From assembly GCA_029541985.1 (NCBI GenBank), contig CP095414.1:2701001-2765000 (forward strand): a DNA stretch of 64,000 nucleotides, written 5' to 3'. Source of the stretch: Bacteroidales bacterium F22 (GTDB lineage: Bacteria; Bacteroidota; Bacteroidia; Bacteroidales; Bacteroidaceae). The position numbers were made by a program, and so were the translations under genes. Shown piece after piece: positions 1-9,430 of this stretch. Each line of letters opens with the position of its first letter. The stretch's first letter is position 1. Below the pieces are notes generated by a model. That model had not been told where the DNA came from. It saw nothing but the letters and a program-made list of their open reading frames with translations, and did no database searches.

Positions 1-2
1 CT

Positions 3-638
3 CTTCCTGTGATGGCTACAACTGATGTTACTACATTAGTGTCGGATTCTGGTATAATGCGCTATAGAGTGACTACGCCAGAATGGTTTGTGTATGATAA
101 GAAAGTTCCTTCCTATTGGGCCTTCTTGAAAGGAGTGTACTTGGAGCAATTTGATTCTATCCAAGAAGTGAAAGCAAGTATCAAAGCGGATACAGCTTAT
201 TTCTATGATAAGAAGAAATTGTGGCATCTTATCGGACATGTACATGTGAAAAATAGAGAAGGCGATACCTTTGATAGTCCCGAGTTGTATTGGGATCAAA
301 AACTGGAAAAGGTCTATTCCGATAAAAGCATCGAGATTCAACAAGTGGATCGTGTCATAAAGGGAGTAGGGTTTCAATCAAATCAACAGATGACCGTCTA
401 TAACATCAATAATATAGAGGGTGTCTTTATGGTTAATTCTACAGATACTATTCACCCAGTCTCGAAAGATAGTTTACAACGAGATAGTTTGAGTCATGAT
501 AGTCTCAAGCTAAACAATAAATCTATACAAGATGATTCTGCTAAACGTGATAGCACTATTGGGAAGAAGATTAAATCCGATAGTACGCTTCAATTACAGA
601 ACTCAAGTAAAGAAAAACCGAAGAAATCGTTAATTTAA
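3..638 (+). CDS. lptC: LPS export ABC transporter periplasmic protein LptC (5' partial)
   Basis: LptC is the membrane-anchored periplasmic component of the Lpt bridge, passing lipopolysaccharide from LptBFG to LptA. The frame is open to the left edge, so the N-terminal anchor or lipobox and the true start lie outside the window. The visible part has the LptC pattern: a repeat near the start around SDSGIMRYRV, then TPEWFVYDKK and a PSYWAFLKGVYLEQFD segment, followed by beta strands with DTAYFYDKKKLWHLIGHV. The last 65 or so residues are hydrophilic and rich in DS dipeptides, a tail the core fold does not need. It lies 5 bp before the CNNM gene and probably shares its transcript. Identification rests on family resemblance and on the neighbours, which usually accompany lptC in Bacteroidales. 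Confidence 0.85.
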   Translation, partial: LPVMATTDVTTLVSDSGIMRYRVTTPEWFVYDKKVPSYWAFLKGVYLEQFDSIQEVKASIKADTAYFYDKKKLWHLIGHVHVKNREGDTFDSPELYWDQKLEKVYSDKSIEIQQVDRVIKGVGFQSNQQMTVYNINNIEGVFMVNSTDTIHPVSKDSLQRDSLSHDSLKLNNKSIQDDSAKRDSTIGKKIKSDSTLQLQNSSKEKPKKSLI

Positions 639-643
639 ATCTT

Positions 644-1909
644 ATGGACCCCTTTTTATCGACCTTAATTCCGTTGCTTGTAGCTCTGTTCCTTTCTGCT
701 TTTTTCTCAGGCATGGAAATCGCTTATGTGTCGTTGGACCGTTTACGTCTGAAAGTAGAGCAATCAAGTGGTTTGATTGCACGTATTATGGACCTCTTTA
801 CGCGTAAGCCTAATGAGTTGATTAGCACTATTCTTGTCGGGAACAATGTGGCTCTTATCGTGTATGGCATCATGATGGCACGAGTCATAGAGGGATTATT
901 TGTAAGTCTCTCTCATCAACAATTATTATTGCTTGTAGTGGAGACTATTATTTCTACTTTAGTTATCCTTTTCTTTGGTGAGTTTATTCCAAAGATGATT
1001 TTCAAATTGTATCCTCATCAGACTTTTTCCTTTTTCTCTATCCCTTTGTTTCTTTTTTATGTCATCCTCTACCCTATATCTAAGGTGACAACAGGTATTT
1101 CTTTTGTTATGCTTCGCCTTTTTGGCTTGAAAATAACGACTCAAGATACGGTCCAGGTATTCGGTAAGATTGATCTTGGGCATTTTGTCGCTACGGGTAT
1201 CGATGGTAGCAAAGGAGAAGAAACTGTCGATACAGAAGTTAAGATATTTCAGAATGCACTGGACTTCTCAGAAATACGATTGCGTGATTGTATCGTGCCT
1301 CGTACGGAAATAGTAGCTGTAGATCGTACGGCAAGCATCGCTGAACTTCAATCCTTGTTTATCGAGTCGGGAAAATCTAAGTTGATTGTTTACGATGGAT
1401 CGATTGATAATATTATTGGTTATATCCACGCTTCTGAAATGTTTAGAAGTCTCACGGACTGGACAGCGAGTATCACTAAAATGCCTATCGTACCTGATAC
1501 TATGCCAGCACATAAGTTGATGAAAGCTTTTATCGCTAAGAAGCGTACGTTGGCAGTTGTAGTCGATGAATTTGGCGGAACTGCGGGTATCGTTTCTCTA
1601 GAAGATCTGGTCGAAGAAATTTTCGGTGAGATAGAAGATGAACATGATAGCAACAAACGAATATGTAAACAGTTGAACAGTGGGGAGTATTTACTTTCGG
1701 GACGTCTCGAGATTGATTATGCCAATGAGCAATTGGGAATCGATTTACCCGTCTCTGATGTTTATCTTACCATAGCGGGACTTATCCTTAGTGAGTATCA
1801 AAGTTTTCCTAAATTGAATCAGATAATTCAAATAAAACAGTACGAATTTCAAATATTAAAGGTCGCTTCTACAAAAATAGAACTTGTCCGAATGAAAATA
1901 GTTGACTAA
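644..1909 (+). CDS. CNNM/CBS-domain membrane protein (HlyC/CorC, GldE-like family)
   Basis: A 421-residue inner-membrane protein of the hemolysin/CorC superfamily. Order of parts: an N-terminal CNNM (DUF21) membrane domain with about four hydrophobic segments in residues 1-150, two CBS motifs in about 200-330 ending in VVDEFGGTAGIVSLEDLVEE, and a C-terminal CorC_HlyC transporter-associated domain from about 345. Relatives are implicated in magnesium or cobalt efflux; the Flavobacterium relative GldE is linked to gliding. No haemolytic role should be inferred from the family name. It begins 5 bp after lptC, which suggests cotranscription. The substrate is unknown. Family call is firm, function inferred. 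Confidence 0.9.
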   Translation: MDPFLSTLIPLLVALFLSAFFSGMEIAYVSLDRLRLKVEQSSGLIARIMDLFTRKPNELISTILVGNNVALIVYGIMMARVIEGLFVSLSHQQLLLLVVETIISTLVILFFGEFIPKMIFKLYPHQTFSFFSIPLFLFYVILYPISKVTTGISFVMLRLFGLKITTQDTVQVFGKIDLGHFVATGIDGSKGEETVDTEVKIFQNALDFSEIRLRDCIVPRTEIVAVDRTASIAELQSLFIESGKSKLIVYDGSIDNIIGYIHASEMFRSLTDWTASITKMPIVPDTMPAHKLMKAFIAKKRTLAVVVDEFGGTAGIVSLEDLVEEIFGEIEDEHDSNKRICKQLNSGEYLLSGRLEIDYANEQLGIDLPVSDVYLTIAGLILSEYQSFPKLNQIIQIKQYEFQILKVASTKIELVRMKIVD

Positions 1910-1954
1910 ATACTTTTTTTATGCTTAAAACAGTTTAAATCAACTCCTTTTTTG

Positions 1955-1962
1955 TATCTTCG
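1955..1962 (+). promoter_or_regulatory. Possible -7 element for the PpiD-like gene
   Basis: TATCTTCG differs by one base from the Bacteroidota -7 box TAnnTTTG and lies 53 bp before the ATG at 2016, in the 106-bp gap after the CNNM gene. I see no clear -33 TTTG at the right spacing, so the call is tentative. Confidence 0.4.
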
Positions 1963-2015
1963 TGCACTAAATTAAAGTAAATCTAAAACATTTAATAGAA
2001 TAACAATTAAGTACA

Positions 2016-4154
2016 ATGGCAGTATTAAACACTATCAGGTCATGGACCTGGGGGCTTATTATCTTTATTGGTTTTGCACTCTTCGCTTTTGTAGCAGGAG
2101 ATGCATGGAAAGCAATCAGCCCACACACACAGCAAAGCGCTGGTGTCATTGATGGTCACAAACTATCAGCACAAGAGTATCAAAAGTTAGTAGAAGAGTA
2201 TACCGATGTCGTGAAGTTCTCGACGGGTAACAATTCGCTTACTGAAGCACAAAACAATCAGATTAAAGATGAAGTATGGCGTAATTATGTCAACAATATC
2301 TTGATTGCTAAAGCTTGTGATGATTTGGGTATCGTAGTATCTAATGCTGAGATTAAGTACATTGTAGACAATGGAACTAGTCAATTACTTCAGCAGACTC
2401 CATTTATCAATCAACAGACTCGACGCTTCGACCCTGATATGTTGAAAAAATTCTTGTTGGATTATGATACAATGTCTAAGAGTGGACAATTGAGAGGACA
2501 GAATGCTGAGTACTATCAAAAGTTATATAACTATTGGAAATTTATCGAGAAGAACATTCGTACTTCTACTTTAGCTAGCAAATATAGTGCAATCATCGCC
2601 AATTCTCTTTCAGTAAGTGGCGTAGAAGCACAAAATGCTCTTGTAGCTGAAACAAACCAATCTGATTTGCTCCTCGCAGCTATTCCTTATAGTTCTGTTG
2701 CTGATTCATTGGTCAAAGTTACTGATAGTGAAATCGAAAACTTATATCAAAGTCGTAAAGAACAATATCGTCAATTTGCTGAAACTCGTGATATCAGTTA
2801 TATCGACGTAGTCGTTAAAGCAAGTCAAGCTGACCGTCAACTAATCGAAAAAGAAGTCACTGAAGCAAGTGAAGAGCTTCGTGCTCCAGATGCTGAATAT
2901 AGTGCTGTCGTACGTGGCGCAGGTTCTGAGGTTAATTACAAGGATTTATTTATGGTTCCTTCAGTTATGCCAAGAGATGTTGCTGTTCGCTTAGACTCTG
3001 TCAAAGTAGGTGATGTATTTGGGCCTTATAACAATGCACAAGACAATACAATCAATGCATTTAAATTGGTTGCTAAAGAAGTTGCTGCTGATTCAGTTGC
3101 TTTCCGTACTATCTTCGTTCAAGGTGCAGATGCAACTGCTTCTAAACACGTAGCTGATAGTTTGATGAATGTATTGAGCAAGAAAAATGCTGATTTTGTT
3201 GCTGTAGCTGCTTCTCTTAATCAAAAGGGTACTACAAACTGGTGGTCTTCTAAGAATTATGCTACAGGTGACCTTACTCCTGATAACTTGACACTTATCA
3301 AAGCTATTTATAGCATGAAGAAAGGGGAGACTAAGGCTATCAAGATGATGAATAATCAAGTGATTATCCAAGTCGTCGATCAGAAAGCAAAAGAGAATCG
3401 TTACAAAGTTGCCATCGTGAAACGTATCGTGACTTTCTCTAACGAGACATATACTAATTACTACAATAAGTTCTCTCAATTCGTAGCTGACAATCCAACT
3501 TTGGAAGACATGAAAGCGAATGCTGAGGAAGCTGGTTATAGAGTGATGAGCCGGACTGACTTGAGCAGTGCTAGTCATGATATCGTAGGTGTCAGTGGAA
3601 CTAGAGATGCTTTGAAATGGACTTTTGATGCTGATGAGGGTGATGTTTCTACATTGTTTGAATGTGGTGATAATGACCAGATGATGGTTATTGCGCTTAC
3701 AGGAATCAACGAGAAAGGCTATCGTCCTTTGAAGAGTGTAGCTGCTGGCTTGCGTGCAGAATTGCTTCGTGATAAGAAGTTTGATTATATCAAAGCTAAC
3801 TTAGCGGGTAAGAAAACAATTGCTGAGGTTGCAAGTCAACCAGAAGCCGTTCAGGATTCTATCAAACGAGTTACTTTTGCTGCTCCAGCTTATGTATCTG
3901 TACTTCGTAGCAGTGAACCTATGGTTTCTGCTTATGCATCTGTTGCAAAAGAAGGTGTAGTAAGCAATCCTATCAAGGGTAACGCTGGTGTACTTGTGAT
4001 GCAAGTATATAAGAAAGACAAAATCGAATCTGATGAGACTTTAGAAACAGTAAAGAATCGTCTTCAGAATATGAATGCTCGTATTGGAAGCCAATATGTA
4101 AATGATTTATATCTAAAGGCTGATGTAGACGATAATCGTTATCTTTACTTCTAA
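2016..4154 (+). CDS. Peptidylprolyl isomerase / periplasmic foldase, PpiD-SurA type
   Basis: A 712-residue membrane-anchored chaperone of the SurA_N/PpiD class, expected to help proteins folding at the periplasmic face. The N-terminus is typical: MAVLNTIRSWTWGLI followed by one hydrophobic segment (about residues 12-30) and an AGDAWKA boundary. A SurA_N helical region follows (to about residue 200), then a parvulin-like region in the middle (about 350-460) and a second, more divergent one to the C-terminus. Length fits Bacteroidales PpiD proteins, which are longer than E. coli PpiD. It ends 51 bp before a strong terminator hairpin. Isomerase activity is not certain, since the parvulin domain of E. 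coli PpiD is itself largely inactive. Confidence 0.88.
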   Translation: MAVLNTIRSWTWGLIIFIGFALFAFVAGDAWKAISPHTQQSAGVIDGHKLSAQEYQKLVEEYTDVVKFSTGNNSLTEAQNNQIKDEVWRNYVNNILIAKACDDLGIVVSNAEIKYIVDNGTSQLLQQTPFINQQTRRFDPDMLKKFLLDYDTMSKSGQLRGQNAEYYQKLYNYWKFIEKNIRTSTLASKYSAIIANSLSVSGVEAQNALVAETNQSDLLLAAIPYSSVADSLVKVTDSEIENLYQSRKEQYRQFAETRDISYIDVVVKASQADRQLIEKEVTEASEELRAPDAEYSAVVRGAGSEVNYKDLFMVPSVMPRDVAVRLDSVKVGDVFGPYNNAQDNTINAFKLVAKEVAADSVAFRTIFVQGADATASKHVADSLMNVLSKKNADFVAVAASLNQKGTTNWWSSKNYATGDLTPDNLTLIKAIYSMKKGETKAIKMMNNQVIIQVVDQKAKENRYKVAIVKRIVTFSNETYTNYYNKFSQFVADNPTLEDMKANAEEAGYRVMSRTDLSSASHDIVGVSGTRDALKWTFDADEGDVSTLFECGDNDQMMVIALTGINEKGYRPLKSVAAGLRAELLRDKKFDYIKANLAGKKTIAEVASQPEAVQDSIKRVTFAAPAYVSVLRSSEPMVSAYASVAKEGVVSNPIKGNAGVLVMQVYKKDKIESDETLETVKNRLQNMNARIGSQYVNDLYLKADVDDNRYLYF

Positions 4155-4205
4155 AATAATCTATACGAATCTATGATGTCTTATCATCATAGATGAGATT
4201 AATAT

Positions 4206-4245
4206 AAAAAAGGGTGTGTTGCAAATTTGTAGCATACCCTTTTTT
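4206..4245 (+). terminator. Rho-independent terminator after the PpiD-like gene
   Basis: A6-GGGT and ACCC-T6 arms enclose a loop with a further imperfect GTTGC/GCA pairing, and the right arm runs into T6. A second, separate 10-bp inverted repeat (ATCTATGATG / CATCATAGAT, 4169-4194) precedes it. Because the hairpin covers 4216, the GTG there cannot be the start of the next gene. Confidence 0.85.
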
Positions 4246-4287
4246 ACTTATTCCCTTTTTACTCGACCTATTATTTCATACTTAAAC

Positions 4288-6327
4288 ATGACATTGATGA
4301 AACGAAATACACGTGTATTCTTGCTGGTTGTTCAAGTCTGTATACTACTATCTGGATGTACTTCTTCAACTTGGAAAAATGATTATTCTATTGTTCCACA
4401 ACCCAATGAGCTAAGGCCTATTTCTGGGCATTATATCCTTCCTCGCTTGATGATGGATGCATTGAATCAGTCACTGACTTTGCAGTCTATTGATTCATTT
4501 ACCGACTTTGATGTAGATACGCTCACTACTATGAACCCTGAAGGCTATACGTTGGAGATTACACCGGATGGTGTACATATCCAATCAGCTACTGCACAAG
4601 GAAGTTTCTATGCTCTTCAGTCATTGAAGCAATTGATGAGTATGCACATAGACCGTGCTGAAAATGATACTACTTGGTATCTCCCATGTGCGACTATCGT
4701 GGATAATCCACGCTTTGCTTATAGGGGGATGCATCTAGATGTATCGCGTCATTTCTACGATGTTGCTTTTATCAAGAAGCAGTTAGATGCCATGTCTCGA
4801 TATAAACTAAATCGTTTTCATTGGCATCTTACAGATGGAGCAGGATGGCGTGTTCAAATAGACCGTTATCCCAAGTTGACCGATATTGCTGCTTGGCGTC
4901 CTCATGCTGATTGGAAGGATTTCTGGGAAAATTCAAATCGACATTTTTGTTCTCAAGACACTCCGGGTGCTTATGGTGGTTTTTATACGCATCAAGAGAT
5001 TAAAGATGTCGTGAAATATGCACAAGAACGTGGCATCACAGTAATTCCTGAAATCGAGATGCCTGGTCATTCTGAAGAAGTATTAGCGGTCTATCCACAG
5101 CTCTCTTGCTCTGGTAAACCTTATGTAGATGCCGTATTCTGTGCTGGTAGAGAAGAGACGTTTACTTTTCTGCAAAACGTATTGTCTGAAATAATCGAAC
5201 TATTTCCTTCAGAATATATTCATATAGGTGGTGACGAAGCATCTAAGACTGCGTGGAAGAATTGTCCTCGTTGTCAGCGAAGAATGAAGCTAGAAGGGCT
5301 AGAAACTGAAGAACAACTTCAGAGTTATTTTATCAAACGCATAGAGAAATTTCTTAATAGCAAGGGACGTAAGCTTCTCGGATGGGACGAAATATTGGAA
5401 GGCGGCATCGCCCCAGATGCCACGGTCATGTCATGGCGGGGGACTCAGGGCGGTATCAAGGCACTCAAAGCAGGGCATAAAACAATCATGACTCCTGTAG
5501 AGTTCTGCTATTTCGATTATTATCAAGATGCACCCGCCTCTCAGCCAGAGGCATTTGGTGGTTATTTGCCTTTGGAAAAGGTCTATGCTTATGATCCATT
5601 GCCAATAGGACTCACTGATCAGCAGGCTAACCTTTTATTGGGTGTTCAGGGCAACGTGTGGACTGAGCATATGCCTACTTATGAGCATACTGAATATATG
5701 ATTTATCCTCGTCTATTAGCGATGGCAGAAATCGGTTGGACCAAACCTCAGGCTAAAGACTATGCTCGTTTTAAGAGAAATACACTGCAGGAGATTACTT
5801 ATTTGCGTGCTCAAGGATATCATCCTTTTAACTTAGCTACGGCGCAAGGTTCACGTATCGAAAGCAGAACACCGGTGGCATCGCTTGCATTGCACGCTCC
5901 TATAACGTATGCACATCCTTATGAGGAAAAATATAAAGCAGGTGGGGATAGTACTTTGGTTGATGGACAATTAGGGGACTGGACCTATGCTGACAACCGT
6001 TGGCAAGGTTTTCTGAATCATGATGTCGATGTGACCATTGACTTACGAGAACCAACGATGGTTCACCGTATCAGTGCTGAATTTCTTCAGCAGGCTGGTA
6101 ACTGGGTATGGTTGCCTAAGAAGGTAATCATAGCTGTATCTTCAGATAACAAGACTTTTTCTGATTTGGTGGAACTAACAAATGAGGTGGGAACTTCTGA
6201 AACCAAACTGTTATTTCATTCTTTTACTTGGCAAGGTGAAGTGCAAACACGCTATATTCGTTACCATGCGCTAAGTAATGGTATCAATGGAGGATGGTTG
6301 TTTACGGATGAAATTGTCGTGAACTAA
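4288..6327 (+). CDS. Beta-N-acetylhexosaminidase (GH20) lipoprotein
   Basis: A glycoside hydrolase family 20 enzyme removing terminal N-acetylhexosamine from glycans. The start at 4288 (or 4297) is preferred over an upstream GTG because that lies in a terminator. It gives a signal peptide with lipobox LLSGC, so the protein is a lipoprotein, probably surface or periplasmic. Order: GH20b N-terminal domain with SATAQGSFYALQSLKQL, then the barrel with YRGMHLDVSRHFYDV and HWHLTDGAGWRV, and the catalytic pair D316-E317 in HIGGDEASK. The last 120 residues look like an F5/8 discoidin-type module. Total length 679 residues. It stands alone between a terminator and the converging uvrA. Substrate range (host mucin glycans or chitobiose) is not visible. 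Confidence 0.93.
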   Translation: MTLMKRNTRVFLLVVQVCILLSGCTSSTWKNDYSIVPQPNELRPISGHYILPRLMMDALNQSLTLQSIDSFTDFDVDTLTTMNPEGYTLEITPDGVHIQSATAQGSFYALQSLKQLMSMHIDRAENDTTWYLPCATIVDNPRFAYRGMHLDVSRHFYDVAFIKKQLDAMSRYKLNRFHWHLTDGAGWRVQIDRYPKLTDIAAWRPHADWKDFWENSNRHFCSQDTPGAYGGFYTHQEIKDVVKYAQERGITVIPEIEMPGHSEEVLAVYPQLSCSGKPYVDAVFCAGREETFTFLQNVLSEIIELFPSEYIHIGGDEASKTAWKNCPRCQRRMKLEGLETEEQLQSYFIKRIEKFLNSKGRKLLGWDEILEGGIAPDATVMSWRGTQGGIKALKAGHKTIMTPVEFCYFDYYQDAPASQPEAFGGYLPLEKVYAYDPLPIGLTDQQANLLLGVQGNVWTEHMPTYEHTEYMIYPRLLAMAEIGWTKPQAKDYARFKRNTLQEITYLRAQGYHPFNLATAQGSRIESRTPVASLALHAPITYAHPYEEKYKAGGDSTLVDGQLGDWTYADNRWQGFLNHDVDVTIDLREPTMVHRISAEFLQQAGNWVWLPKKVIIAVSSDNKTFSDLVELTNEVGTSETKLLFHSFTWQGEVQTRYIRYHALSNGINGGWLFTDEIVVN

Positions 6328-6351
6328 TGTCCTAAACGGATACATGACTAA

Positions 6352-6410
6352 CTATTTAAACATCGACCGCTGAGTAACAATAAGTTACTCAGCGGTCGAT
6401 ATTTAAATAG
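6352..6410. terminator. Bidirectional terminator between GH20 gene and uvrA
   Basis: A perfect 17-bp inverted repeat (6362-6378 with 6384-6400, loop AATAA) extends outward after one mismatch by nine more pairs (6352-6360 with 6402-6410). It sits where two genes converge. There is no long T-run on either strand, so the bidirectional terminator role is inferred from position and stem strength. Confidence 0.75.
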
Positions 6411-6427
6411 CGATGTCTAAAGTGTCT

Positions 6428-9217
6428 CTAATCAAGTAATGGCTTAAGAAATTGCCCAGTATAACTCTTAGGGCAGGCCGCAATCTCTTCTGGAGTGCCG
6501 GTAGCAACAACTTCACCACCTCGCTGTCCTCCTTCTGGACCGATATCAATGACGTAGTCAGCACATTTTATGACGTCTAAGTTGTGTTCGATGACAAGGA
6601 CTGAATGCCCTCTCTCTATCAATTGAGAAAGTGATTCTAATAGTTTAGATATGTCATGGAAATGAAGTCCAGTCGTCGGCTCATCAAATACAAACATAGT
6701 CGGCGTAGTGCGTTCTAAACTGAGGTAATAGGCTAGTTTTACTCGTTGATTCTCTCCACCTGATAGGGTAGAAGAGGATTGGCCCAACTTGATATATGAT
6801 AGTCCAACATCTGCAAGAGGTTGTAGTCGTTTGACTATCTTCTTTTGTTTGTGTTCAGTGAAGAATTCAATAGCTTCTTCGACTGTCATCTCCAATACAT
6901 CAAATATGTTTTTTCCATGGTATTCTACTTCTAAGGTTTCTTTCTTGAAGCGTTTACCATTGCATGATTCACAAGTCAGGGTAAGGTCAGCCATAAATTG
7001 CATCTCTACATGGGTGACACCTTCACCTTTACATTCCTCACAACGACCTCCTTCACTATTGAAACTGAAATGTCCAGCTGTAAAGTTTAGTTGTTTCGCT
7101 AATGGTTGTGCAGCCCATAATTTTCGTACTTCATCAAACACTTTGAGATAAGTCGCCGCATTGCTACGTGAGGATTTACCTATTGGATTTTGGTCAACAA
7201 ATTCGATTCTTGTGATCTGTTTGATATCTCCTTTTATGCTATCAAATACGCCAGGTCGATCACCGCCTTCTCCCAACTCTATACGCATCGCCTTGAAGAA
7301 TATGTCACGGACTAAGCTACTCTTACCTGAGCCACTCACGCCGGTCACTACGCTAAGGGTATGTAATGGGAATCGTACATTGATATTCTTAAGATTATTG
7401 GCTCTACAACCAGTCAACTCTATATAACTATTGCATGGTCTGCGTGTGGTGGGGGTAGGGATGGTATCTTCTTTCAAAAGATAACGTACGGTATAGCTCT
7501 CAGTTCCGTGACTGAGTTCTGATATATTTCCTTTATAAACGACTTCTCCCCCTAGACGTCCTGCTTTTGGCCCTATATCGATGATATAATCTGCTGCACG
7601 CATAATCTCTTCATCGTGTTCGACAACGATGACAGTATTACCTAATTGTTGAAGTTGTCTCAACACCCGAATCAACTTCTTGGTATCTCTACTATGCAAT
7701 CCGATACTTGGTTCATCCAATATATAAAGGCTACCCACTAGGCTACTACCTAAGGAAGTCGCTAGGTTGATACGCTGGCTTTCTCCACCCGATAAGGTAT
7801 TGCTCAGACGGTCTAGCGTAAGATAATTTAGACCTACGTCGATAAGGAAGTGCAGACGGTTTTTGATTTCCAATAAGATACGTTTTGCTATCAGTAGGTC
7901 TTGCTCAGATAAGTCTATGTCTGTCACCCACTGATGAAGGTCATCAAGAGACATCTTGACGAGTTGACCAATGGTCTTTCCTGATACTTGTACATAACTA
8001 GCACTTTTCTTAAGTCGTGAACCACGGCATTCAGGGCAAGTAGTCCGACCACGATAACGGGCTAACATGACTCTATTTTGAATCTTATATTGCTTGGATC
8101 TGAGCATATCAAAGAATTTATTGATTCCACTGATATAGTCGTTTCCTTCCCACAAAAGATTGCGTTGTTCTTCTGTCAGATCACAATAAGGGGTGAAAAT
8201 AGGAAATTGGTATTTCTCTGCATGACGAATCAATTCATCTTTCCAGCCTTTGCTGACTTCTCCACGCCAACAAAAGACAGCATCATCATATACTGATAAT
8301 GATTTGTCTGGGATGACTAGATCTTCATCTATTCCTAATATCTTGCCAAATCCTTCACATTTAGGACAGGCGCCGATAGGAGAATTGAATGAAAACATCA
8401 AATCATTGGGCTCTTCAAATTGAATGCCATCGGCTTCGAAACGGCTACTGAACGGATAGAGTGTACTTGTCCTATCTTGATTGTAAATACGAATAGAGCA
8501 GAGTCCCATGCCTTCATCTAAGGCTGTCTGTGTGGAATCTGTCATACGGTCTATCGATTCTTTATCTGTCGATACTTTTAGTCTGTCCACTAGTAAATAA
8601 AGGTCTTCCTTAGTGCCTTCTTTATCCTTCAATTGATTAAGGTATTCCTCTATCGATATGATTTCCCCTTGATGGTCTATGCGTGAAAAACCTTGAGCTA
8701 AATCCGATTTTAGTTGCTCATCGGTACTCCTACCTTCGTATCTATTGACTTTGGTCAAGATGGTAAATCGTGTGTCTTCTTGCTGAGATAGAATGAATTT
8801 GATGACATCATCTATGCTGTGCTTCTTGACTTCCTGATGACTAATCGGACTGATTGTCTTACCTATTCTAGCATAAAGCATCCGTATATAGTCATATATT
8901 TCGGTACTAGTTCCTACAGTACTGCGAGGATTACGGCTAGTTACCTTTTGCTCAATGGCTATAGCGGGAGGGATTCCTTTGATATAGTCACATTCTGGTT
9001 TGCTCATTCGCCCAAGAAACTGACGTGCATAGGAAGATAAACTCTCCACATATCGTCGTTGTCCTTCTGCATAGAGCGTATCAAAAGCCAATGATGATTT
9101 ACCTGATCCTGATAGTCCTGTAATAACAATAAATTTATTACGAGGGATAGTAACATCTATATTCTTTAAATTATTGACTCTTGCGCCTTTTATTATGATT
9201 TCTTTTGGGTCTGACAT
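6428..9217 (-). CDS. uvrA: Excinuclease ABC subunit A
   Basis: UvrA is the damage-recognition ATPase of nucleotide excision repair; it loads UvrB at lesions. The 929-residue protein shows both ABC cassettes: Walker A GLSGSGKSS with K40 and a second GVSGSGKSS, signature motifs LSGGESQRINLA and LSGGENQRVKLA, and Walker B regions VYILDEPSIGLH-like (LYILDEPSIGLH) and FVFDEPTTGLH. Zinc modules are visible as CPKCEGFG, CPECRGSR, CEECKGEG and CESCNGKR. Length is normal for the family. It stands alone, reading away from the GHL10 lipoprotein gene, with a TATCTTTG box 32 bp upstream of its ATG. Many Bacteroidales carry a second UvrA; whether this genome does is not visible here. Confidence 0.97.
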   Translation of the reverse strand: MSDPKEIIIKGARVNNLKNIDVTIPRNKFIVITGLSGSGKSSLAFDTLYAEGQRRYVESLSSYARQFLGRMSKPECDYIKGIPPAIAIEQKVTSRNPRSTVGTSTEIYDYIRMLYARIGKTISPISHQEVKKHSIDDVIKFILSQQEDTRFTILTKVNRYEGRSTDEQLKSDLAQGFSRIDHQGEIISIEEYLNQLKDKEGTKEDLYLLVDRLKVSTDKESIDRMTDSTQTALDEGMGLCSIRIYNQDRTSTLYPFSSRFEADGIQFEEPNDLMFSFNSPIGACPKCEGFGKILGIDEDLVIPDKSLSVYDDAVFCWRGEVSKGWKDELIRHAEKYQFPIFTPYCDLTEEQRNLLWEGNDYISGINKFFDMLRSKQYKIQNRVMLARYRGRTTCPECRGSRLKKSASYVQVSGKTIGQLVKMSLDDLHQWVTDIDLSEQDLLIAKRILLEIKNRLHFLIDVGLNYLTLDRLSNTLSGGESQRINLATSLGSSLVGSLYILDEPSIGLHSRDTKKLIRVLRQLQQLGNTVIVVEHDEEIMRAADYIIDIGPKAGRLGGEVVYKGNISELSHGTESYTVRYLLKEDTIPTPTTRRPCNSYIELTGCRANNLKNINVRFPLHTLSVVTGVSGSGKSSLVRDIFFKAMRIELGEGGDRPGVFDSIKGDIKQITRIEFVDQNPIGKSSRSNAATYLKVFDEVRKLWAAQPLAKQLNFTAGHFSFNSEGGRCEECKGEGVTHVEMQFMADLTLTCESCNGKRFKKETLEVEYHGKNIFDVLEMTVEEAIEFFTEHKQKKIVKRLQPLADVGLSYIKLGQSSSTLSGGENQRVKLAYYLSLERTTPTMFVFDEPTTGLHFHDISKLLESLSQLIERGHSVLVIEHNLDVIKCADYVIDIGPEGGQRGGEVVATGTPEEIAACPKSYTGQFLKPLLD

Positions 9218-9248
9218 ATTATACCTAATCTTGTTATAATGTAAGCTA

Positions 9249-9256
9249 CAAAGATA
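9249..9256 (-). promoter_or_regulatory. uvrA -7 promoter element
   Basis: On the minus strand this reads TATCTTTG, an exact match to TAnnTTTG, and predicts a leader of about 25 nt before the uvrA ATG at 9217. No good -33 TTTG is seen. Confidence 0.6.
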
Positions 9257-9380
9257 ATGAAAAGTTCATCTTGAGTACTTCTTTTCTCCACTTATAAGGG
9301 ACTTTTTATCATTTATTTTAATGATAAGATAAAATAAAGAAGTAAAAAGTTATCTTGTTTAATCTTTCAGTTTTTATCTT

Positions 9381-9388
9381 TATCTTTG
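9381..9388 (+). promoter_or_regulatory. -7 promoter element for the GHL10 lipoprotein operon
   Basis: TATCTTTG is an exact Bacteroidota -7 box. It overlaps the TTG at 9386, which therefore cannot be the translation start and supports ATG 9431, about 35 nt after the expected transcript start. Confidence 0.65.
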
Positions 9389-9430
9389 TTGCTAACAAAT
9401 CATTATAACTACAAAGAAGAATTAATAAGT

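Noticed and set aside
4216-4287. Upstream GTG extension of the GH20 gene
   Set aside because: The GTG lies inside the T-tailed terminator hairpin at 4206-4245; the ATG at 4288 or 4297 gives a proper lipoprotein signal.
9301-9350. AT-rich inverted repeats (ACTTTTTA/TAAAAAGT and TTATCATT/AATGATAA) before the GHL10 promoter
   Set aside because: Arms are short and made almost only of A and T, so chance pairing is likely in this base composition.
9386-9430. Upstream TTG start of the GHL10 lipoprotein
   Set aside because: It overlaps the TATCTTTG promoter box, so it would be outside the mRNA.
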